Shown here in pieces: positions 5,519-13,307 of a DNA stretch of 14,707 bases. Source of the DNA: CAZALT01 sp964485515 (lineage in GTDB: Bacteria; Actinomycetota; Acidimicrobiia; Acidimicrobiales; Acidimicrobilacustridaceae); NCBI GenBank assembly GCA_964485515.1, contig CAZALT010000087.1, positions 1-14,707 of the forward strand, read 5' to 3'. The notes under the pieces are model-generated. The model saw only the letters and a list, made by a program, of their open reading frames with translations, was not told where the DNA came from and made no database searches. The translations under genes and the position numbers were made by a program. Each line of letters begins with the position of its first letter. Positions within the stretch are counted from its first letter, which is position 1.

Positions 5519-7076
5519 CCCGCGGCTGGCGCAGCCCGACGGTCGTCGCGGAGCCACCCGCGACCAGGCAGAGCCCGGCGAGGACGAGCCGCCCGGTGTC
5601 GGCGCCGGTGCGAGGCAACGTGGCCGACCGCGCCGGCTCCTGGGTCAGGGCGAGCACCGTCGCCTTCGGCGTCTCCGCCACCACGACCGTCGAGTCCGGG
5701 TTCGGGGCCGGCAGCTGCCCCGTGGGATCCCCCGTCGTGGTGGTGGTCGTCGAGGGCGTGACCGTCGTCGGGGGCGTCGGGGCGACCGTCGTGGGCGTGG
5801 TGGTGGTCGTCGTCGGCTCGGCCACGGGCGCTCGAAGGTTGGGGAACGTGCAGGCGATCACGTCGCGCGGCCCGAGGTCGAAGCTGACGCCGTGCTCGTC
5901 GCGTTGGATCACCGGTTGGAGCCCGGAGGCGTTGTCGCACCGGATCTCGTCGACGAGGAGTTGGACGCCGGGACGGACCTCCTCACGGATCGACACCCGT
6001 TCGACTCCGACGCTGGCCACCGAGAACTGAGCCATCCCAGCGTCGTCGGACAGCTCGCCGGTCGTCCACGCTTGGTGGGCCGCACTGGTGAGCTCGAAGC
6101 GCCACCCCGATTCGGGGACCTCGGCGCCGGAACCGTCCCGCATCACCTTCTGCACGCTGATCGTGCCCCCGCAGAGGTCGGACACGGCGGCGCGAAGCGT
6201 GGCCGCCAGTTGGCCGAAGCTGGTGGTGGCGTAGTCGGCCGACGCCAGGTTCGAGCCGCTCCACGGCGTGCCGCCCGAGACGAGCGAGAGCGCAGCTGTG
6301 TCGATGTCGGCGCCGATGCCCACGGCGAACACCCGCGTGCCGTCGGACTTGACCAGGTTGGCACTGGCGATGCCCGCATCGATGTCCGCATCCTCGGTGA
6401 ACGGGTCGAGCGACGAACCGCTGCCGTGCACGGTCGGCTGCCCGTCCGTGAGGACCACGAGCAGGTCCAGCGGGCTCTCGGCGGTGGCCCCGGCCTCGTG
6501 CACCGCACGGAACCCCGCATCCCAGTTGGTCGCCGCCTTCCCCGCGAACGGGATCGAATCGACCGTCGCCTTGAGCGCAGCGATGCCGGGTGCGCTCGCC
6601 GTGCCGCCGACCTCGGTGAGCGGGGCCACCGGGTGATCCGGGTCGCCAGGCGTCGCGGCACTCGCGTTGCCGAAGCTCCAGACGCCGATGCGCGACGGCG
6701 TGCCGGTGAGCGCGTCGATGAACGTGTGGGCCGCAGCCCGCATCTGGGCGTCCGCGCCGACCCGAGCGATCGACCCCGAACGGTCGATCAGCAGTCCGAC
6801 GTCGAGCCCGCACCCTGGTTGCAGGACCGGGTTCGGTGCGGCCTGGTGGTGGGCGGTCCAGGTGCGCGTGTAGGCCGACGCGGATTCGCCTGCTCCGACG
6901 ACCGCGGCCAGGACCACGAGCAGCGCAACCCCGAGGAACCCGGCGCCGACCGAGACCAGCGCGCCGGCGGCGCCGGCGCGACGAGTCGGGGAGCATCCCG
7001 ATTGCCGGGGCACCGAGGTGGCCGAAGGGGACGGCGACGAGGGCGACTTCTCGGATGACAGGGGAAAACGGGACAT
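5505..7076 (-). CDS. LPXTG-anchored von Willebrand factor A-domain surface protein
   Basis: The 523-residue product has a long polar N-terminus with an RR pair at 32-33, a hydrophobic signal/core segment (about 37-61), a VWA domain (about 90-300), a SpaA/prealbumin-like beta domain (about 304-415, ending ACTFPN), a Thr/Pro-rich wall-spanning linker (420-455), the sortase signal LPRTG at 487-491, a hydrophobic stretch and a terminal RVRRR tail. The metal-ion adhesion site is complete: DRSGS at 98-102, Thr183 and Asp211 (LTDGQ). These features predict a wall-linked adhesin or pilin-tip-like protein, in keeping with VWA-containing surface proteins. The ATG at 7076 lacks a strong ribosome-binding site, and a GTG at codon 23 is possible. 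No sortase gene is in view. The last 14 bp overlap heme oxygenase tail to tail. Confidence 0.88.
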   Translation of the reverse strand: MSRFPLSSEKSPSSPSPSATSVPRQSGCSPTRRAGAAGALVSVGAGFLGVALLVVLAAVVGAGESASAYTRTWTAHHQAAPNPVLQPGCGLDVGLLIDRSGSIARVGADAQMRAAAHTFIDALTGTPSRIGVWSFGNASAATPGDPDHPVAPLTEVGGTASAPGIAALKATVDSIPFAGKAATNWDAGFRAVHEAGATAESPLDLLVVLTDGQPTVHGSGSSLDPFTEDADIDAGIASANLVKSDGTRVFAVGIGADIDTAALSLVSGGTPWSGSNLASADYATTSFGQLAATLRAAVSDLCGGTISVQKVMRDGSGAEVPESGWRFELTSAAHQAWTTGELSDDAGMAQFSVASVGVERVSIREEVRPGVQLLVDEIRCDNASGLQPVIQRDEHGVSFDLGPRDVIACTFPNLRAPVAEPTTTTTTPTTVAPTPPTTVTPSTTTTTTGDPTGQLPAPNPDSTVVVAETPKATVLALTQEPARSATLPRTGADTGRLVLAGLCLVAGGSATTVGLRQPRVRRR

Positions 7077-7157
7077 GGGGCACCGGTCCTCGGGGTGATC
7101 GCACAGCGAGGTCGGAGCAGGTCCGAGATGCCCCGGTCGAACCAGGGAGTACGGGAG

Positions 7158-7186
7158 ACGCTACCCCAGATTCACCTGACACACAA
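7158..7186 (-). promoter_or_regulatory. Candidate promoter of the VWA surface-protein gene
   Basis: On the minus strand TTGTGT (7186-7181) and TAGCGT (7163-7158) are separated by 17 bases, in the AT-richer part of the 283-bp gap before the VWA gene. Initiation near 7150 would leave a leader of about 75 bases. The match is moderate and untested. Confidence 0.35.
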
Positions 7187-7349
7187 TGAAAACCCTTGAA
7201 AGGTCTCCTCGATCCCCCGGTTCCTCGTGACCAACCAGAACCGACGACCCGGGCTGGTCGGCGGTCTGCCGCTCAGCGGTGAGGTCGGGCTTGCAGATGA
7301 CCCGGACGGTGCCGCCGCGGTCGACGGTGGTGTCGTTGTCGGACTCCAT
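7161..7349 (-). CDS. Possible small ORF or coding remnant after the second SLH gene
   Basis: An ATG at 7349, ten bases after the stop of the second SLH gene, opens a 62-residue frame ending at TAG 7161-7163. The first 35 or so codons show the strong G/C third-position bias of real genes here (MESDNDTTVDRGGTVRV...), while the remaining codons lose it and overlap a candidate promoter. There is no ribosome-binding site; the ATG lies in a small hairpin. I recognise no family. It may be a short protein coupled to the SLH gene, or the damaged start of a former downstream gene; chance is a real alternative. Confidence 0.25.
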   Translation of the reverse strand: MESDNDTTVDRGGTVRVICKPDLTAERQTADQPGSSVLVGHEEPGDRGDLSRVFIVCQVNLG

Positions 7350-7359
7350 CGGTCGATGG
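7346..7359. repeat. Inverted repeat abutting the stop of the second SLH gene
   Basis: CCATCG (7346-7351) and CGATGG (7354-7359) form a perfect 6-bp stem with a 2-base loop directly after the stop codon at 7360-7362. No U-run follows on the minus strand, so it is not a canonical rho-independent terminator. Confidence 0.5.
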
Positions 7360-9519
7360 TCAGTCGAGCAGCGCGAAGCGGGCGATGAACGCGGCGACGG
7401 CCTGGCGGGCCACCGGAGGACTGGGCCGAAAGGTGTTGTCGGCGAAGCCGGTGGTGATGCCGTTCGCGGCGGCCCAGGTGATGGCGTCGTAGAACAGGTG
7501 CCCGGGCGGTACGTCGGCGAAGCTCGGGGCGCCGACCGCCACGCCAGGAGACCCCGCGGCGCGGTAGAGGAACGCGGCGACGGCTTGGCGCTGCACGGTG
7601 CCGGTCGGTTTGAACGTGCCATCGGCGAAGCCCGTCGTGAGCCGCTCGGCCTTCATCCACTCGATCTCCCGGTAGAACGCGTTCGTCGTGGGAACGTCCT
7701 TGAAGCTCGGGGTGGACGGTGGACTGAACACCGGGGACCCCGCGAGGCGATAGAGGAACGCGGCGTTCGCCTGCCGGGTGACGTGGTCGACCGGACGGAA
7801 CGTGCCGTCACCGAACCCGGTGGCGATGCCCGACGCCACGAGCCAGGTGATGTCGCCGCCGAAAGGATGTGACGCCGAGACGTCCCGGAAGTGGCCGGGA
7901 CCGACGGGCGTCACGGGCAGGACCGTCGCGGCGAGCCCGATCGACCCCAAGGCCGGACGGTCGAAGGCCAACAGCGCCTGGGTGGTCGCCCGGCGCCACT
8001 GGTCGCGCTGGTTCCCGGCGAGACCGCTCGCCGTGGCGCTGTCGAACGCGCCCATGTCGTAGGCGATCGCTCCGAGGTCGGCGGTTGCGCCGCCCGCCGT
8101 CGACAGCTTGGGCTGAAGGGTCGAGATCCACGCCGCGGCCTTGGTCGCCGCCCCGTTCTGCCCGATGGCGTGGAGCGCCTGAGCGGCGAGGCCGGTGCTG
8201 TTGGTGTTCAGACCGGTGGCCGAACCGCTGCCGCGGAAGCCTCCCGTGACACGGTCCTGCCTGGCGAGGAGCCACGCGGCCGACGTGGAGATCGCCGCGG
8301 TGACCACCGGTGTCCGCTCGACGGCGAGCAACGCCTGGATGGCCATCGCGGTGGCGTCGTTGTCTGCATCCTGGTTCGTGGTGCACGACGAGCCGGCCAC
8401 GTAGGAGATCCGGAAGCCGCCGTTCGGGCACTGCTGTGCGAGCAGGTACTCGACCGCCCGGTCCGGCACGCCGTCGTCGGTCCGGGCCAGAGCGAGGACG
8501 GCCAGCGGTTGGCTGAAGCCGTTGCTCGCGTCGGTGTCGAGCTCGGTGTCGTGGTCCGAGAAGCGCCCGGTGTCCGGTCCCGTCGTCTGCATCATCGACC
8601 GGACTTCGGCCTGGAGGTCCCAGCCGGCGAAGTCGTGAACGTCGGCGTCCTGGATCGCCGCGGCGAGCAGGACCTTCGCCATGGAACCGACGACGGTGAC
8701 GCCCGGGTGGTCGGGCGCCCACGAGACGTAGTTCGTCGTGTTGGCTTCGACCACCTCGGTGACCCGTGCGGCGGCGGGCGTCGAGGAGCGCCCGTCGGCT
8801 GCCAGCGCGAGCAGCGCGTCGAGCGTGAGTCCGACGTCGATCGAGCCTGCGGTGAAGCCCGGCATCCGCCAGCGGCTGTCGGCGAGCTCGCGCTTGGTCC
8901 ACGCGATGGCGGCGTCGCCGGCGTCGGGGTCGTCGTGCTCTGACAGGTCAGCGACAGCGAGTCGAGGGGCCATGTGCGCGTTGGCGAGCCCCTGGGTCCA
9001 CGACCAGCCCTGCACGCGGCCGATGGGCAGCGCGCCCACCCCCGCTGCCCCGGCGACGGCGTACGACCACTCCGTGGTGCCGTTGCTCGTCCAGTACGCC
9101 CACGTCCCTCCACCGGTCCAGCAGTAGGGGTAGCCCTGGGTCGGCACGCCGTCGAGGGTGCACACCGTGGAGGGGTACGCGCCCGAATCGACGTTGACCC
9201 CGAACCCGGCGTTGCGCAGCGCGGTGAGGCCGTCGGCCTGCACACCGAGGGCGCAGCCGACCTCGATGACGTCGGCGAGGGCCGTGAAGTCCACGACCAC
9301 CGTCACGCCCGTGTTCGGTGCGCAGGCCTTGCCGACCATCGGCGTGGTCGCGGACGACGCCAGACGTGCATCGGGGGCCGATGCGGGGCCGGCTGCGGAT
9401 GCGGGACCGACCGTGGTGACGAGAGCGGCGACGAGCGCGACGCACAACAGGGTCGAGAGGGTTCGCGCTGGGGAGCGGAGGACAGTCATGGAGGTCCGAA
9501 TCTTAGAGGGGATCTCCAT
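7360..9519 (-). CDS. SLH-domain surface protein with DUF4430/transcobalamin-like and alpha-toroid regions (downstream paralogue)
   Basis: From the ATG at 9519 the product has 719 residues: a signal peptide (about 1-42), a DUF4430-like beta region (about 72-174, with VTVVVDF, CTLDGVP, the aromatic CWTGGGTWAYW stretch and VQGWSW), a helical repeat region like prenyltransferase/terpene-cyclase or transcobalamin alpha-toroids (about 200-525, motifs TKRELADS, GSIDVGLTLDALLAL, NGGFR, TGGFRGSGS, NSTGLAAQAL), and three SLH domains (about 544-592, 606-653, 667-716) that would hold it to secondary cell-wall polymer. The fold combination resembles cobalamin-binding transcobalamin with domain order reversed; ligand is unknown. 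An ATG at 9489 would give a shorter, more usual signal peptide; 9519 has AGGAGG only two bases away. It starts ten bases after its paralogue's stop, so the two are probably one operon. Confidence 0.85.
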   Translation of the reverse strand: MEIPSKIRTSMTVLRSPARTLSTLLCVALVAALVTTVGPASAAGPASAPDARLASSATTPMVGKACAPNTGVTVVVDFTALADVIEVGCALGVQADGLTALRNAGFGVNVDSGAYPSTVCTLDGVPTQGYPYCWTGGGTWAYWTSNGTTEWSYAVAGAAGVGALPIGRVQGWSWTQGLANAHMAPRLAVADLSEHDDPDAGDAAIAWTKRELADSRWRMPGFTAGSIDVGLTLDALLALAADGRSSTPAAARVTEVVEANTTNYVSWAPDHPGVTVVGSMAKVLLAAAIQDADVHDFAGWDLQAEVRSMMQTTGPDTGRFSDHDTELDTDASNGFSQPLAVLALARTDDGVPDRAVEYLLAQQCPNGGFRISYVAGSSCTTNQDADNDATAMAIQALLAVERTPVVTAAISTSAAWLLARQDRVTGGFRGSGSATGLNTNSTGLAAQALHAIGQNGAATKAAAWISTLQPKLSTAGGATADLGAIAYDMGAFDSATASGLAGNQRDQWRRATTQALLAFDRPALGSIGLAATVLPVTPVGPGHFRDVSASHPFGGDITWLVASGIATGFGDGTFRPVDHVTRQANAAFLYRLAGSPVFSPPSTPSFKDVPTTNAFYREIEWMKAERLTTGFADGTFKPTGTVQRQAVAAFLYRAAGSPGVAVGAPSFADVPPGHLFYDAITWAAANGITTGFADNTFRPSPPVARQAVAAFIARFALLD

Positions 9520-9521
9520 GA
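9486..9521. repeat. Imperfect inverted repeat over the two candidate starts of the second SLH gene
   Basis: TCATGGAGGTC (9486-9496) and GATCTCCATGA (9511-9521) pair at 10 of 11 positions around a 14-base loop. Each arm contains one of the candidate ATG codons (9489 and 9519), and the AGGAGG ribosome-binding site lies just outside the stem. In the mRNA this could hide the starts until ribosomes finishing the upstream gene melt it. Confidence 0.5.
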
Positions 9522-9529
9522 CCTCCTCG

Positions 9530-11695
9530 TCAGGGCAGGAGAGCGAAACGGTGCAGGAACGCGGCGACCGCCTGGCGTGACACGAGCGCGGTGGGCCGGA
9601 ACGTGCCATCAGAGAACCCGTTCGTGACACCGACGGCCGCGAACCAGGAGATGGCGTCGTGGAACGCATGACCCTCGGGCACGTCGGTGAAGGTCGGAGC
9701 GTCAACCGGAACCGACGGACTGCCCGCGAGTCGGTAGAGGAACGAGGCTTCGGCCTGGCGCTGCACCGTGCCCGTGGGTCGGAACGTGCCGTCCGAGTAG
9801 CCGACCGTGAGCCCTTCGGCCTTCATCCACTCGATCTCGAGGTAGAAGGCGTTGGTGGGGGGCACGTCGGAGAACGAGGGCACGGCGGGCGGGGTGAAGG
9901 CCGGGGAACCGGCGAGGCGGTAGATGAACGCCGCGTTCGCCTGCCGCGCCACGGGGGTCGTCGGACGGTAGGTTCGGTCCCCGTAGCCGGTGGTGATCCC
10001 CGCGGCGACGAGCCAGGTGATGTCGGTGTGGAACGCCTGCGTGCGAGGAACGTCGCTGAACCCGTCGAGGTTCGTGGGTGGCACCGGGGCGACGGGCGTG
10101 GGGTCGCCGATCGAACCGACCGCCGGGAGCCCGAACGCGAGGAGCGCCTGGACCGTGGCCCGTCGCCACTGGTCACGGTTGGAGGCACCGATGCCCCCGG
10201 ACGTAGCGGTGTCGAACCCGCCCTGGTTGTAGGCGATGGCTCCGAGATCGCTACCTGCGGCTCCGGCGTTGGCCGCCAGCAGCTGGATGGAGGCCACCCA
10301 GCCGGCCCCCTGGTCGGCGACGGCGGTCTGGCCGATGGCCAGAATGCCCTGGGTTGTGAGACCCGTGCTGTTGCTGTTGACCCCGGCGGTGGAACCGGTG
10401 CCGCCGAACCCCTTCGTGGTGGGATCCTGCTGCGAGAGCAGCCAGGTGAGCGATGTGCCGAGGGCGGCCTTCACCTCGGGCGTGCGCGCCGCGACGAGTA
10501 GTGCCTGCAGCGTCGTCGCCGTGGTGTCGGTATCGGCGCTGGCGGCTGACTCGCAGTTCGGAGCGCCCGAGTAGTTCACGCGGAACCCGGTGACGACGCA
10601 CTGCTGGGCCAAGAGGAACCGCACCGCGTCGTCGGGCACTCCCCCAGGCGTCCGGGCCAGCCCCAAGATGGCGAGGGCCTGACCGAACCCGTTGCTGGCA
10701 TCGCTGCCGAACTCAGGGTCGTGGTCGGAGAAGCGACCGGTCTGGGGTCCTTCGGTCTGCATCAGGGCGCGCAGCTCGGCGTCGAGGTCCCATCCGCCGA
10801 AGTCCGACGGGTCGCGACCCTGGATCGTGGCGGCGAGCAGTGCCTTGGACAGCGCGCCGGCGACGCGCACGTCGGGGTAGGTCGGCGCCCAGCTCACGTA
10901 GTTGGTGGTGTTCGCCTCGACGACGTCGGTGACGGCGTCGGCCGCCGGCGTGGCGCGGTGGCCACCGGCGGCGAGCGCCAGGAGCGCGTCGATGGTGAGT
11001 CCGACGTCGATGGAACCAGCGCTGAAGCCGGGCAGGGCCCAGCCGTTGTCGGCCAGCTCGCGCTTGGTCCAGGCGAGCGCGGCGTCGGCCGGAGTGGGGT
11101 CGTCGTGGTCGACGAGGTCCTCGATCGCGAGCCGCGGCGCGGCACCGTCGAATCCGCCCGCCCACGACCACCCCTGGATGCTGCCGACCGGCAGCACGCC
11201 CGTGCCACCAGCCCCGACGGGCGAGAAGGTCCAGGCGTTCACCCCGCTCGCGATCCAAAAGGACCAGTAGCCGCCCGTCGTCCAGCAGAACGGGAAGCCT
11301 TGCTCGGGTACCCCGTCGAGGGTGCACACCGTGCCCTGGGTCGCGTTGGGCACGTCGACGTTCACGCCGAAGCCGGCGTTGCGCAGCGCGGCGAAGCCGT
11401 CCTGCTGCGCACCGAGCGCGCAGCCGAGCTCGACGGTGTTCGACTCGTCGGTGAAGTCGACGACGACGGTCACGCCGGTGGCCGGTGCGCATCCTTGGCC
11501 CACGATGGCCGGAGGCGTGGGCACCGGGTCGTCGGCTCCCGCGGGAGTCGGGGCGGCGAAGGGGGCCAGCACCGACGCGAGGACGACTCCGGCGAGCAGG
11601 ACGATGCAGAGCGGGCGCCGTGCCAGCGGTGGGCGCTCGGCTGCTTCGTGACGGCGGAATCGGCGCTCTCGCGATCGGACGGTGTGGTCGGACAT
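9530..11695 (-). CDS. SLH-domain surface protein with DUF4430/transcobalamin-like and alpha-toroid regions (upstream paralogue)
   Basis: The 721-residue product has the same plan as its neighbour: an Arg-rich n-region and signal peptide (about 1-54, ending PAGA), a DUF4430-like region (about 74-178; VTVVVDF, CTLDGVP, CWTTGGYWSFW, IQGWSW), an alpha-toroid repeat region (about 203-523; TKRELADN, GSIDVGLTIDALLAL, DPTTKGFGGTGS, NSTGLTTQG) and three C-terminal SLH domains (about 545-592, 606-655, 669-717). Long identical blocks such as ANTTNYVSWAP and NRDQWRRAT show a tandem gene duplication. The ATG at 11695 is chosen because GAAAGG lies five bases upstream; an upstream in-frame GTG has no such site. 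Export and binding to cell-wall polymer are well supported; what it binds is not. Cobalamin is one guess from fold and from the neighbouring B12 enzyme; terpenoid enzymes with this toroid are usually cytosolic, so catalysis is less likely. Confidence 0.88.
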   Translation of the reverse strand: MSDHTVRSRERRFRRHEAAERPPLARRPLCIVLLAGVVLASVLAPFAAPTPAGADDPVPTPPAIVGQGCAPATGVTVVVDFTDESNTVELGCALGAQQDGFAALRNAGFGVNVDVPNATQGTVCTLDGVPEQGFPFCWTTGGYWSFWIASGVNAWTFSPVGAGGTGVLPVGSIQGWSWAGGFDGAAPRLAIEDLVDHDDPTPADAALAWTKRELADNGWALPGFSAGSIDVGLTIDALLALAAGGHRATPAADAVTDVVEANTTNYVSWAPTYPDVRVAGALSKALLAATIQGRDPSDFGGWDLDAELRALMQTEGPQTGRFSDHDPEFGSDASNGFGQALAILGLARTPGGVPDDAVRFLLAQQCVVTGFRVNYSGAPNCESAASADTDTTATTLQALLVAARTPEVKAALGTSLTWLLSQQDPTTKGFGGTGSTAGVNSNSTGLTTQGILAIGQTAVADQGAGWVASIQLLAANAGAAGSDLGAIAYNQGGFDTATSGGIGASNRDQWRRATVQALLAFGLPAVGSIGDPTPVAPVPPTNLDGFSDVPRTQAFHTDITWLVAAGITTGYGDRTYRPTTPVARQANAAFIYRLAGSPAFTPPAVPSFSDVPPTNAFYLEIEWMKAEGLTVGYSDGTFRPTGTVQRQAEASFLYRLAGSPSVPVDAPTFTDVPEGHAFHDAISWFAAVGVTNGFSDGTFRPTALVSRQAVAAFLHRFALLP

Positions 11696-12242
11696 GCGTG
11701 CCTTTCGATCGGGGACCTCGCCGCGACGAACCACCGATCCTCGACCACGTCGTGCCCGGCAACGACCAGGGCCTGTGCGCTCGCAGTTCGGCTCGCCACC
11801 GCAGTCCTCGGCAGTGGAGTGGAGCTGTCGTCCTGGCTCGGTGTTCCGGCTCGCCGGCGCCGCGAGGCGACCGGCCTACGGTTGCGGGTCAGCGCCGGGT
11901 TTCGACCGGCTTCCCCTCGCACGAGGACCAATGTTCCATTTCTTCGGTGTCGAACACCGACGAGCGCGACCGTAGCGGACGGGTTTCTCCTACCGACCAC
12001 GCGACCCACGGGTGCTTTCAGCAGTAACGCGGTGCGGGAACGGGTCCGTGCCGGCGAGCGAGCTCACCTCGTCAGACCAGAACCGCGGGGCGGGAACGTC
12101 GTCGGCGAAGACGTCGCCGCGACGGCGTCGAACCGGCTGGCGAGCACGGGCAACTCCTCGATGCGCTCTGCAGAGCCGGTCGCACCTGACGTTCGAGGCA
12201 ACGGCGCCGGTGATCCCGTCGACGATGCAGGCGTCGGTCGTG
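11696..12242. other. Gene-poor interval between meaB and the SLH operon
   Basis: This 547-bp stretch contains open frames on both strands, but none has a ribosome-binding site, recognisable domain or consistent codon bias, and the longest run antisense into flanking genes. It must hold the end of the mutase-meaB transcript and the promoter of the SLH pair. The relatively AT-rich part around 11925-12005 is the most likely promoter area, which would leave a leader of over 200 bases. GC-rich short stems occur near 12095-12135 but no U-tract follows any of them on the minus strand. I found no tRNA or B12 riboswitch core here. Confidence 0.55.
11945..11959. repeat. Perfect 6-3-6 inverted repeat upstream of the SLH operon
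   Basis: CGGTGT (11945-11950) and ACACCG (11954-11959) flank CGA in the AT-richer part of the meaB-SLH interval, about 250 bases before the start of the first SLH gene. It could be an operator or a leader hairpin; nothing decides between these and chance. Confidence 0.35.
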
Positions 12243-13307
12243 TCAGCGATCGAGCGCGTCGAGGATGGCCATGGCGGCCAGGGTCGGTGTGGTCGATCCG
12301 TCGCGCAGACCGGCCTCGAGCGACGGGACCATCTGACCGATGGCGGGATCGCGCTCGATGCGTGACAACACCCGGTTGTGCACCATGGTCCACATCCAGG
12401 CGGTCTGCTGGCGGAGCCGCTTCTCGCCGAGCTCACCGATCGGTTCGAGGATGGCGCGGTGGCGGGTGACCTGCTCCCACACCTCGTCGATGCCGCTGCC
12501 GTCGCGGGCGCTGCACGTGAGCACCGGCGGCTGCCAGTTGCGGCTGACCGGCTCGAGCAGGTGCAACGCCTCGGCCAGCTCCGACGCGGCACGCTTCGCC
12601 TCGATCTCGTGGTTGCCGTCGGCCTTGTTGACCGCAACGACGTCGGCGAGCTCGAGCACGCCGCGCTTGATGCCCTGGAGCGAGTCGCCGGTGCGGGCGA
12701 CCATCAACACGACGAAGCAGTCGACCATGTTGGCCACCGCGGTCTCGGACTGGCCGACGCCGACCGTCTCGACGATGACGACGTCGAAGCCGGCGGCCTC
12801 GACGACGACCATGGCCTCGCGGGTGGACCGCGTCACCCCGCCGAGCGAGCCCGATGACGGCGACGGACGGATGAAGGCGGCCGGGTCGTTGGACAGCCGT
12901 GCCATCCGGGTCTTGTCGCCGAGGATGCTGCCGCCGTTGCGGGTCGACGACGGGTCGACCGCCAGCACCGCCACCTGGTGACCGGCACCGGTGAGCCGGA
13001 CACCGAGCTCGTCGATGAACGTGGACTTCCCGGCGCCCGGCACGCCGGTGATGCCCACACGGCTGGCCGATCCGGTGTGCGGGATCAGCTGGAGGAGCAG
13101 TGCCTGGGCCAGCTCCTGGTGGTCGGGACGGGTCGACTCGACCAGCGTGATGGCGCGCGCCACGAAGGTGCGCTCCCCGGCGAGGATGGCCTCGACGTAA
13201 CGGTCGACGTCGATCGGCGTCCTGGCCGCGGACTTCGAGGCCCTCGTGGTGGACGTACCGGTCGAGGCGATAGTGGTGGCGGCGGCGGTGGCGGCTGAGT
13301 TGCTCAC
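12243..13307 (-). CDS. meaB: Methylmalonyl-CoA mutase-associated G-protein chaperone MeaB
   Basis: The 354-residue cytoplasmic GTPase gates delivery of adenosylcobalamin to methylmalonyl-CoA mutase and protects the enzyme from inactivation. Visible G-protein elements are the P-loop GVPGAGKST at 88-96, VDPSS with Asp118, the ETVGVGQSE switch region at 180-188 and NKAD at 227-230, in the arrangement of the MeaB/ArgK/MMAA family (SIMIBI class). The first 30 or so residues are Ala/Ser/Thr-rich and not conserved; the family core starts at about DRYVEAILAGER. GTG at 13307 overlaps the mutase stop as GTGA, which supports this start and tight co-translation with its client enzyme. Length is slightly above the usual because of that N-terminal tail. 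The older label ArgK kinase is considered a misnomer. Confidence 0.95.
   Translation of the reverse strand: MSNSAATAAATTIASTGTSTTRASKSAARTPIDVDRYVEAILAGERTFVARAITLVESTRPDHQELAQALLLQLIPHTGSASRVGITGVPGAGKSTFIDELGVRLTGAGHQVAVLAVDPSSTRNGGSILGDKTRMARLSNDPAAFIRPSPSSGSLGGVTRSTREAMVVVEAAGFDVVIVETVGVGQSETAVANMVDCFVVLMVARTGDSLQGIKRGVLELADVVAVNKADGNHEIEAKRAASELAEALHLLEPVSRNWQPPVLTCSARDGSGIDEVWEQVTRHRAILEPIGELGEKRLRQQTAWMWTMVHNRVLSRIERDPAIGQMVPSLEAGLRDGSTTPTLAAMAILDALDR

Noticed and set aside
5145..7058. Long plus-strand open frame of 637 codons opposite the VWA gene
   Set aside because: It begins inside hmuO in another frame and is low-complexity Arg/Gly-rich; the minus-strand VWA protein has complete motifs and explains the region.
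11696..12242. Possible cobalamin riboswitch before the SLH pair
   Set aside because: A CCACTG-like word occurs near 11815 on the minus strand, but the surrounding conserved riboswitch core (for example the GAGCCAGGAGACCTGCC-type element) is not present.
11990..12637. Minus-strand open frame overlapping the end of meaB
   Set aside because: It lies in another frame of meaB for most of its length, with low-complexity Arg/Ser-rich translation and no recognisable domain or start signal.
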